Assembly (NCBI GenBank): GCA_006503475.1
Contig: RSEH01000074.1
Span: 62,001-126,000 of the forward strand
DNA: 64,000 nt
From: Stentor roeselii
Lineage: Eukaryota; Ciliophora; Heterotrichea; Heterotrichida; Stentoridae
Direction of reading: 5' to 3'
Shown: in pieces, positions 17,298 through 25,059 of the stretch
Numbering within the stretch: position 1 is the stretch's first letter
Layout: the number at the start of each line of letters is the position of its first letter
Program-made: the position numbers and the translations under genes
Notes under the pieces: model-generated
What the model was told of the DNA's origin: nothing
Database searches by the model: none
The model's input: only the letters and a program-made list of their open reading frames with translations

Positions 17298-19809
17298 AAC
17301 CGTAAATTCTATTAAAAAGTTCTTTAAATTTCAGAATTTCATGAATAAAAAACAGCTGATTGCAAAATTGTTTGCTGTTCTCGATCCTTGAGCCGTGTTC
17401 TATGATCAAGGATTTTAAATTTTCAACAATTGAAAGTCTTGGGTTACATTGAAGACATTTCAGGATTCCAACTAAAACAGGAAGAACCTGTCTCGGAGTG
17501 GTTTTCAACTGTGATAAAAAAGTGTAAATCTCCTTAACTTGATTTGTTTCAATGAAAAAAATCGTTTGAAAAGAAGCCAAAGTTTCTAATTGTTTCATCT
17601 CTTCTTGAATCTTGTTTTGTAGTACGCCTCCCTCACTCAACCGCTTCAAGTCTTCCAATCTCCAGCTCTGTTCAACCTCAGCTTCTGTGAAAGTCTTTCC
17701 AGCAAACACCGAGCATCGAGTTTGAAGTTCAAACAAAAGACAACTACATATAGACTTAAATTCTTTTTCAAGTGCAATGAAAACCTTAACAAAATACTCA
17801 CAAAACCTCAAAAGAACATCTGAATCATCATCATTTTCAATCAAAGAATCAATACAATAAAAAGCAAAGTTAACAGCTAAAATTGAAAGCTTGTTCGAAT
17901 CAGTCTTCGAAAAGACTTGCACAATTCTTTCAAACCTATTAAACTGCTCAGTATTCGGCATATCAGTATAAAAATCATTGATAACTATCAGCAAGTTCTC
18001 ATTACAACTTTTTAAACTTCTCTCTTGAATAGGAATCAATCCTTTTATCTGTGAATAACTTTCCAAAGAGATTCTTGAAATTTCTAAAGAGTGAAAGTCG
18101 CTCGTATTCACTGTTGTTAAACTTGTTCTAGAAGTCGTTCTTCCTGCTGGAACCGTCGGGGTAGGCGCGGTTTGACTGAAACTTGCAGGTACTCCTCGAG
18201 AGCTGTTCTCTGAATAACTCGGCCTGGAGACTGGCTCTTGACTTGAAAGGTTGTATTTGTAAACAGGGTTCACAGGAGTTGTGTAGCCTGACTCTGGAAT
18301 CGACTTTAGACTTGACTGTGGAGGGGCTGAAGGGTTACTTTCGAACTTCATTGAAAAACTCTCGGATTGACTTGTGAAAGGGTTTTTTTGCACTGAGCTG
18401 TTGGAAGTTCTTTCAGATGTGAAAGGATTATTTGATGAAAAATTTGGTTTTGTGTCTAAATTAAAAGAGTTTGATGGTCTTGAAGTAAAAGGATTTTGAA
18501 GGTTGGTTTGAAGGTTAAAACTTGAAGATGAACCTGATGAAAATGGATTTATGCTTGATGAAGATGACTCTGAGATAGACACTGTAAAAGGGTTGTTTAC
18601 GGAAGTTGGAGCTTTGAACGGGTTGTTTTCTACAGCTTTGAACGGGTTGTTTTCTACAGCTTTAAACGGGTTAATTCCTGTTAAATATTGAACCGGGTTG
18701 CTTTCATTTGCAAGAAAATTTGAAACTTTATCAGATTTCATAAAAAATCCATGATTTCCACTATTCTGTTCATAATTCACAGCAAGTGTAGAAATTGATT
18801 CTTGTGGTAAGAAAGATTTAGAAGTTAAAGGCTGCATTTTGGTTTGATACTCAGTAAGACTCACATCTGCAGGAGTGTTTAAAACAGGCTCACGAGTGGT
18901 AAAAGGTTTGACTCGATGAACAGGCAACACAAGATGCGCCGGAGGGTCAGAATTCGACTCTTCTAAATTCTTAAGTTGCAACTCAAAAGCGCTTTTTTCT
19001 AAGTCCTTCGAGCCCAGAGGGCGAGGGTTGAAGTCAGAGACTGCTTCCAGTCCTTTGAACTCGATTGCTTCATTGAGCTTCGGGTTGAAGTCACTCGCCG
19101 CTTCAGTCTTTTCATTCTTTTCAGTCTTTTCAGGTTCTTTCGTCTCAATTATACCTGGCAAACGAGTCTTTTCCACAATTTTCAAACATTTCTCTGAAAG
19201 ATTCATTAAACCCTGAAGGTCGTAGTCTACTTTCGAGTTTTCTATCATTTCCTCGTAGTTTTTTCGTAGGTCTTCTAGTCGTTGCAAGTGAGCCTGGGTG
19301 TTTTTTTCACTGTTTTTTCTCATTTTTTCAAGAATTTTCTTTGATTCCAGTCGAAGTTCAGGTTTTTTCTCGTGTTTTAAGCACTCTGAGCGCTGTGGAC
19401 GAGGTGAAAGTTTTATGTGTCTGCTGGGTTCTATTGAAAATTCTGATGGGTCAGATAAGGAGCTGAAAGAATCTGCTGGGGTTGGTTCAAGGTTATCGAA
19501 ACTTAGTTTTTTTATTGGAAGGTCGCTGTTTTGGTACTTTTCGCAGAGGGTTGCATTTTTAGGGATTCGCTCGGATGTTGGCGGGAATGGATTTTTTGAT
19601 ATTTCTTGTTGGTTGGTAGGGATTTTTAAGGTGGAGATCTCGGATTTTGGAGGTGTTTTAGAGGAAGAGTGAAAGAAGCAGTATGTGCATATTGATGAGG
19701 TTATCAGAATTTTCAAAAAAAGGAACCAGTCGAGGTTAAAGTCTTTTGAAATCAAGTTTAGCAGAAGTAAGAGTAAGACTGATGATGATAGAACCTTGCC
19801 GATATTCAT
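17290..19809 (-). CDS. Membrane-anchored protein with NPF motifs and helical C-domain
   Basis: 839 residues. Two hydrophobic N-terminal segments (VLLLLLLNLIS; FLFLKILITSSICTYCFF) suggest a membrane hairpin or anchor. A basic coiled coil lies at ~140-210. A Ser/Asn-rich disordered region at ~370-530 contains many NPF tripeptides (NPFKAVEN three times in tandem, NPFTS, NPFSS), which in other eukaryotes bind EH domains in endocytosis. The C-terminal ~280 residues are all-helical, with an arrangement (coiled coil plus helical repeat) loosely reminiscent of Gle1; this is a weak impression. The stop codon overlaps the convergent gene by 8 nt. Function not assigned. Confidence 0.83.
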   Translation of the reverse strand: MNIGKVLSSSVLLLLLLNLISKDFNLDWFLFLKILITSSICTYCFFHSSSKTPPKSEISTLKIPTNQQEISKNPFPPTSERIPKNATLCEKYQNSDLPIKKLSFDNLEPTPADSFSSLSDPSEFSIEPSRHIKLSPRPQRSECLKHEKKPELRLESKKILEKMRKNSEKNTQAHLQRLEDLRKNYEEMIENSKVDYDLQGLMNLSEKCLKIVEKTRLPGIIETKEPEKTEKNEKTEAASDFNPKLNEAIEFKGLEAVSDFNPRPLGSKDLEKSAFELQLKNLEESNSDPPAHLVLPVHRVKPFTTREPVLNTPADVSLTEYQTKMQPLTSKSFLPQESISTLAVNYEQNSGNHGFFMKSDKVSNFLANESNPVQYLTGINPFKAVENNPFKAVENNPFKAPTSVNNPFTVSISESSSSSINPFSSGSSSSFNLQTNLQNPFTSRPSNSFNLDTKPNFSSNNPFTSERTSNSSVQKNPFTSQSESFSMKFESNPSAPPQSSLKSIPESGYTTPVNPVYKYNLSSQEPVSRPSYSENSSRGVPASFSQTAPTPTVPAGRTTSRTSLTTVNTSDFHSLEISRISLESYSQIKGLIPIQERSLKSCNENLLIVINDFYTDMPNTEQFNRFERIVQVFSKTDSNKLSILAVNFAFYCIDSLIENDDDSDVLLRFCEYFVKVFIALEKEFKSICSCLLFELQTRCSVFAGKTFTEAEVEQSWRLEDLKRLSEGGVLQNKIQEEMKQLETLASFQTIFFIETNQVKEIYTFLSQLKTTPRQVLPVLVGILKCLQCNPRLSIVENLKSLIIEHGSRIENSKQFCNQLFFIHEILKFKELFNRIYGFN
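18615..18675 (-). repeat. 24-bp tandem repeat coding NPFKAVEN
   Basis: On the plus strand gaacgggttgttttctacag recurs directly. Nearly identical copies give NPFKAVEN, NPFKAVEN and NPFKAPTS in the minus-strand gene, which points to recent duplication of the NPF unit. Confidence 0.8.
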
Positions 19810-19908
19810 ATTATGTAGAGAGGGATTTAATTTGAAATGTTATTGTTATAATACTTGGTAAGAATAATGATTATTAATCAACTCTGATTAACATCATAAT
19901 ATTTTCAT

Positions 19909-21582
19909 ATGGCTCAGATACTCAAAAGAATCTATCAATGCGATCAATGTTTTAAAGTCGATGCTTTAAAGCTAGACTGTCAGCACCAAAAGTGTCTAGA
20001 CTGTCTCAAAATGTTCATCAAGGAAAAATCAACTGAAAGAAATATAGATAATTTTTACTGTCCATCATGTTTCCAAGAAATCCCTTCAGAACTTTCAGAA
20101 ATTTTTTTATGTAAGAAGGAAGATTTCCAAGGATATTTAAAAGAACTTAAAAGATGTGAATATTGCAAAAATATTCAAAATTACCTGATTTTCTATGAAA
20201 ACAGAAAACTTATGTGTTTGAATTGTTTAGAAAGGGCAGGCAACTCTTCATCCCAACCCAAAGTGAATCACCCAAATCAATCAAAGCCTCCCCAAGTTCC
20301 CAACCCGATTCCAATAATTCCAAGTAAGCCCAAACAAAAAGTTCCTTGTTTTTCCTGCAAAAGCAATCCAGGAATAACTGAATCATGCATTCACAACTAT
20401 TGTCTTCCCTGCCTGAACACCTTAAGTAAATCCTCAATATCAAAAGATCCTTTTTCTCCAGTTAAATGTGAAAAGTGCAACTTTCCAATAACCCAATCAG
20501 AAGTGATTCTTTCATTCACTTCAGAGTTGAACTTCACAAAATATCAAGAAACCTGTGTTAATAATCTTTTCTTCGCCGTGAAATTTGACTGCGGGGTTTG
20601 CATGAATAACTTTCGAATAGAAGAAGGAATCACTTTTGACTGTGACCATCGTTTTTGCTTGAATTGTGTAAAAGAATACTTTCGTGAAAAAATCATGAGT
20701 TCCAATGTTTCTGAAGATGAACTTGTTTGTCCTAGTTGTGGAGTTGCCATTGATCATAATATTATTCAGGGAATTGATCGTGAGTTGTATGATAAGTATG
20801 TCAATTTCGCTTTTCGTAATTGGAGACCTCAGGATGGAGCGATTTTGAAATATTGCTGCTTTTGTGATGCTGCTGCTGAAATCGCTGAAAACGCGAAAAG
20901 GTTCAAATGTCCCAAATGCCAAAAAGCCTATTGTCCTCAGTGTAATAAAGATCATCTTGAACGAATCAGTTGTGAAGATTTCGTGAATATGGAAGAGAGA
21001 CAGAAGGAAGAAAATGAGAAGGTGGAAAATAATAGGAGAATGGAAGAAAGAAAAAAAAAAGAGATTGAAAATGAAAAATTTTTTGAAGAACAAAAAAAGG
21101 CGGTACCGAAAGCAAATGATAAGAAAGATAAAGGACAGGTAAATTGCATATAGGACCAGCACTTGAATTTAATTAATGATGACCATCTTCGTAAAGAAGA
21201 AGAAAAAAAGAAACAAGAAGAAGAAAAAAGAAGAAAAAAAGAAATACAAAAACAAAAAGCAGATGAAAAAAAAAGAATAGAGGAAGAAAAAAGACAAAAA
21301 GAAGAAAAAAAGCAAAAAGACCTCCAAAAAATCGAAAAAAACAAAAACGACAACTACCTAAACGCAATAAAAAACGAAAGTAAAAAATGCCCCAAGTGCA
21401 AAAACTTCGTCCTCAAAGACTCCGGGTGCAATTTCATCAAATGTCGATGGCCAGGGTGCAAAGATTCCTTCTTCTGCTACCTCTGTTCAAACCCTTTAAA
21501 GTCCACGCAGCACTACTCCCACTACAAAAGCTCAGGTCCCTTCGGTCGTACATGCAACAAGCTAGATAATATAAAAGACTAG
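19909..21582 (+). CDS. RBR-type (RING-IBR-RING) E3 ubiquitin ligase, spliced
   Basis: Exons 19909-21138 and 21154-21582 are joined by a 15-nt intron, giving 552 residues. RBR ligases accept ubiquitin on a RING2 cysteine before transfer. Seen: two N-terminal Cys-rich fingers (CDQCFKVDALKLDC; CFSCKSNPGI), then RING1 (CGVCMNNF...CDHRFCLNCVKEYF...CPSCG), IBR (CCFCDAAAEI...CPKCQKAYCPQC), an unusual ~100-residue K/E-rich helix, and RING2 (CPKCKNFVLKDSGCNFIKC), whose GC Cys is the expected catalytic residue. In most RBRs the IBR-RING2 linker is short. It begins a same-strand run of four closely packed genes. Confidence 0.92.
21139..21153 (+). other. 15-nt intron in RBR ligase gene
   Basis: The sequence is gtaaattgcatatag, phase 0, ending in an in-frame TAG. 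Removal joins KDKGQ to DQHLNLINDDH and restores the RING2 domain. It falls within the charged helical insertion. Confidence 0.92.
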
Positions 21583-21612
21583 ATCAACTAATAAAATCCA
21601 CCATTAATAAAA

Positions 21613-22437
21613 ATGACTCAAATAATAGAAGCTCAAAGTTTCTGGGTTCTTTTCATAATCCACCTCTTTCTAATCGTCGAGTGCATATTTTTCCGAGTCT
21701 TCAAGTCAGAAAGACTATCTCAAGTGCACAGCATCCAATCAATAAACAACAAAACCGACAGCAACACAAAACTTCCAACAATGCATTCAACAATGAACCC
21801 TTACCTCAACTTTCCTAAGCTTTCCTGGCCAGTATTCCTGAAATGCGCGAAGTTGAATCATTTGGTGATCAGGACATTTACAGGGTCGTATTCATTGAAA
21901 GACAGAATATTAGAAGCTATTTCAATGTCGATTCTTTTTGTTGGTATCTTGGGAATAACAGGTTCAGAATACCGAGCATGGCCGGATTTTAACTTTGTCT
22001 TTGTAGGACTTTTAGGAGGGTTAATCGCACGAGTTTTTCATTCTTGGTACTCAGCACTTCAGGTGAAACAAAAGAGAATACCAAATGAGTTCAGCTCTGA
22101 AAGTAAACTCGTCAGAATGGTTGAAGCTGAAGTGATTCGAAGACTGAACATTCACCGAATCACTCGAAGAACACTCGGGTACTTCATAATGTTACTCTAC
22201 TATACGGTCAACATTTACTACTGCGTTGAATTCTTCATTTCTTTTTCACCTTCTGTTAACTTGAACTGGACACTTGCTTTTTTTATTGCTGTCTTTTTTG
22301 AGTCTCTTGTTCTTGAATTCTTTATCGTCCTTGCAAAGATCCAGGCTGTGAACTACTTGAAAGTTGGAGGAAATGACTTTTTAGAAACGATTTCGAGAAT
22401 GATGATCGATGAAAAGTTTTTGAAGAGTTTTAATTAA
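21613..22437 (+). CDS. Five-TM membrane protein, polycystin-1-like module
   Basis: 274 residues, five hydrophobic segments: FWVLFIIHLFLIVECIFF, ISMSILFVGILGI, FVFVGLLGGLIARVF, LGYFIMLLYYTVNIYYCVEFF and AFFIAVFFESLVLEFFIVLAK. The order, spacing and loop character resemble the C-terminal membrane portion of the giant REJ/polycystin-like gene at 35679-46904 (my comparison by eye), as if that module existed alone without an ectodomain. No signal peptide other than TM1. It lies 30 nt after the RBR gene and 4 nt before the carboxypeptidase ATG. Function unknown. Confidence 0.8.
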   Translation: MTQIIEAQSFWVLFIIHLFLIVECIFFRVFKSERLSQVHSIQSINNKTDSNTKLPTMHSTMNPYLNFPKLSWPVFLKCAKLNHLVIRTFTGSYSLKDRILEAISMSILFVGILGITGSEYRAWPDFNFVFVGLLGGLIARVFHSWYSALQVKQKRIPNEFSSESKLVRMVEAEVIRRLNIHRITRRTLGYFIMLLYYTVNIYYCVEFFISFSPSVNLNWTLAFFIAVFFESLVLEFFIVLAKIQAVNYLKVGGNDFLETISRMMIDEKFLKSFN

Positions 22438-22441
22438 TTTA

Positions 22442-25042
22442 ATGGAAATTAGTAGAAGTTTTCCTATTAGAATGAGAAACGTTTTTCCTGAAGCGACTCG
22501 TGAACTCCCTCCACCTAATCCTTTGATTAACAAGACTTTTCGACCATGCCAGCCCCCTGTGCATATTGGAGACTATCCTTTTGAGTATCGTTTAAATAGG
22601 ACTTTGCCGAAATTCAAAGGCTTTCAAAGACTAGGCAAAAAAACTGATGAAAAGAAAAAACCTGTGAAAGTTGCTGGAGTTTTTAACAAACTTAAAGACT
22701 TTTTTCATTCGGATGATTTGATTTATGTTAGAAATGAAAAAGATTTAGGAGATTTTAACTTCTGGTTCTATGACCTGGGCCTGGCAATAAGTTCTAGAAA
22801 TGAAGACTTGTTGAGTGAAGGAAGAAAAAAACAGGAAAATGATCAGGTTGTTGAAAAACTGGAAAAAGAGAATAATTCAGGATTTCTTTGTTTTGAATCA
22901 AGATTTGAAAGTGGAAACTTGTCAATGGTTGCAAAGGTTTCAGAGAATGAATACAATCTTTTACTTCAAAACGATGTAAACACCTCAGGTAACACCCAGT
23001 GGTTTTTCTTTAAAGTGACAGGAGCTAAGAAAGGTCAAAGAGTGAAGTTCAACATTTTGAATCTCTACAAAAGTCGAAGTTTATACCAAGAAGGAATGCA
23101 AATTTCGATATTTTCCTTAAAAAACTTTGAAAGTACCAAAGAAGGTTGGACAAGAGGTGGTCAAAACATCAACTACAGCCCTACCATCATTCTTCGTCCA
23201 AACGGTAAGCCTTATCACGTCCTTAGTTTCACTTACGAGTTCTTTTTCAATGAAGATTCCGTTTACTTCTCTTACTCAGTGCCTTACACCTACTCAGACC
23301 TACTTCGACTTCTAGACCGTTTCGAAAAGGACTCAAGAGTTTCAAGATTTTTACTTCGAGTGCCTCTTTGCAGGACACTCGGAGGCAACATTCTTTATCT
23401 TTTAACCATCACCAGTCCAGGCTCAAGAGAAGACCTGAAGAGCAGGTTGACTGTTTTTATCAGTGCAAGGATCCACCCTGGCGAAACAGTTTCTTCTTTT
23501 TTAATGCACGGATTTTTAACTTTTTTAACTGGGACCTCATCTGAAGCAGAAGCACTTCGAAAAAAATTTATTTTTAAAGTCGTGCCGATGATGAATCCTG
23601 ATGGAGTCATCAATGGAAACTATCGATGCAGTCTACTTGGAGTTGATTTAAACAGAAGATGGAAAAAACCGAATTCTTTTCTACATCCTGAAATTTTCAG
23701 TTATAAGAAACTCATTGAAAGTACCTGCAACAAGACTCGTGTTGGACTTGTTGCTGATTTTCATGGACATTCAATCAAACATAATATTTTTGTTTATGGA
23801 TGCAATCATGAACAAGCTCCTCATCTTTCTAAAGCTTTTCCTTTTTTACTTTCGCGGTTTAGTGATTTTTTCTCTTTTGATGACTGCAACTTTTCAATGC
23901 ACCCTTCGAAGTCAAGGACTTTGAGAGTTGTTTTGTTTAGAGAAATGGGAATTGATAATGTTTTTACTGTTGAAGCATCGTTTTTAGGAAGTGATTTCGG
24001 GAAATATAAAAATCATCAGATGAACTCTAAGATGTTTAAAGCTTTTGGAGCTGAATTTTGCAGAAGTTTGATCAGACTTGAGGACTGTCTTGATCTTCCT
24101 AAGAACCTTCAAGATTTTCAGGATTTTTTCATGAGGAATCCGAGGAAAAATGAAGAAAATGAAGGAAATGAAGAGAAAAACTTGGAAAAAAAGAAAAATG
24201 ACTGGAAAGATCTTCAGGGTAACAAAACTTTGAAATCTGAAAGTTTTGATATGTTGAAAGATTTGGTAAGGAATGAAAAATTACTGAAAATTGGAGATTC
24301 TTGCACTTCTGGATCAAACTCTGAAGGATCTGATGATAACTTAGATGATCAGGCATTTTTGAAAAACTTCAGAAGGGTCAAGAAAAATAAAGCTGGAGAA
24401 AATACCCAGAGTAGCAAAAATTTCGCGAATAATCGATGCAGAAATTGCGGGAAATTAGAGTATTCTGGCCATGTTTGTGTTATTTTAATCAAAAATCGCA
24501 CGAAAAAAGCGTTTAAAAAACATGTTTTTGCCTCAGAAGTTCAAGACTCTCAAGAAAAGTCACCTTTACCCAGGTTCAGTGAGTCAAAATCGCATATAAA
24601 ACTCAATGAATCGCCTTCTCGACCTTTAATCAAGGAATCATCATCTAAGCCTAAACTTTCAGAATCTCCTACCAAGTTCAAGATAATTGAGTCTCAATCG
24701 AAACCTTTGCTTCAAGAATCCTCTGCAAGGACGGGACAGTTTAGTAAAGTGAGATCTGAGTCAGCGTATAGGACTACTTTTGATTATCGGAGTTTTATTC
24801 AATCAAAGACTAGAGATATTAGTCCTGTTTTAGAGTCTCATCTTTACCAGGCATCAAGCGAAAACAAAATCAAGCAAACCGAAAATCACTACTTCGACAA
24901 ACACCTCGAGTTCAAAGGTTTAAAATCAGCTTCAAACATAAAAGGAGTGCATCTTTTAGGAATAATCGAAGGAATCCAGTGTAAATTACAAAAATTCAGC
25001 AAAAACCGTGGACATATTTTCAGAAAAAATCTCAATAATTAA
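22442..25042 (+). CDS. Cytosolic carboxypeptidase (CCP/AGBL, M14D), tubulin deglutamylase-type
   Basis: 866 residues. Zinc carboxypeptidase of the family that trims glutamates from tubulin. Seen: the CCP N-domain (FESRFESGNL...NTQWFFFKVTG), then the catalytic domain with ISARIHPGETVSS (zinc ligands H345, E348), MMNPDGVINGNYRC, GVDLNRRW, ADFHGHS (ligand H441) and TVEASFLG (catalytic E511). All are intact. The C-terminal ~300 residues are Ser/Lys-rich with a small Cys motif (CRNCGKLEYSGHVC) and repeated ES-P units. The start ATG is 4 nt after the previous stop; an ATG 30 nt further in is an alternative. It pairs functionally with the TTLL3-type ligase at the right end. Confidence 0.93.
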   Translation: MEISRSFPIRMRNVFPEATRELPPPNPLINKTFRPCQPPVHIGDYPFEYRLNRTLPKFKGFQRLGKKTDEKKKPVKVAGVFNKLKDFFHSDDLIYVRNEKDLGDFNFWFYDLGLAISSRNEDLLSEGRKKQENDQVVEKLEKENNSGFLCFESRFESGNLSMVAKVSENEYNLLLQNDVNTSGNTQWFFFKVTGAKKGQRVKFNILNLYKSRSLYQEGMQISIFSLKNFESTKEGWTRGGQNINYSPTIILRPNGKPYHVLSFTYEFFFNEDSVYFSYSVPYTYSDLLRLLDRFEKDSRVSRFLLRVPLCRTLGGNILYLLTITSPGSREDLKSRLTVFISARIHPGETVSSFLMHGFLTFLTGTSSEAEALRKKFIFKVVPMMNPDGVINGNYRCSLLGVDLNRRWKKPNSFLHPEIFSYKKLIESTCNKTRVGLVADFHGHSIKHNIFVYGCNHEQAPHLSKAFPFLLSRFSDFFSFDDCNFSMHPSKSRTLRVVLFREMGIDNVFTVEASFLGSDFGKYKNHQMNSKMFKAFGAEFCRSLIRLEDCLDLPKNLQDFQDFFMRNPRKNEENEGNEEKNLEKKKNDWKDLQGNKTLKSESFDMLKDLVRNEKLLKIGDSCTSGSNSEGSDDNLDDQAFLKNFRRVKKNKAGENTQSSKNFANNRCRNCGKLEYSGHVCVILIKNRTKKAFKKHVFASEVQDSQEKSPLPRFSESKSHIKLNESPSRPLIKESSSKPKLSESPTKFKIIESQSKPLLQESSARTGQFSKVRSESAYRTTFDYRSFIQSKTRDISPVLESHLYQASSENKIKQTENHYFDKHLEFKGLKSASNIKGVHLLGIIEGIQCKLQKFSKNRGHIFRKNLNN

Positions 25043-25059
25043 GAGATTGTTTAATAATC

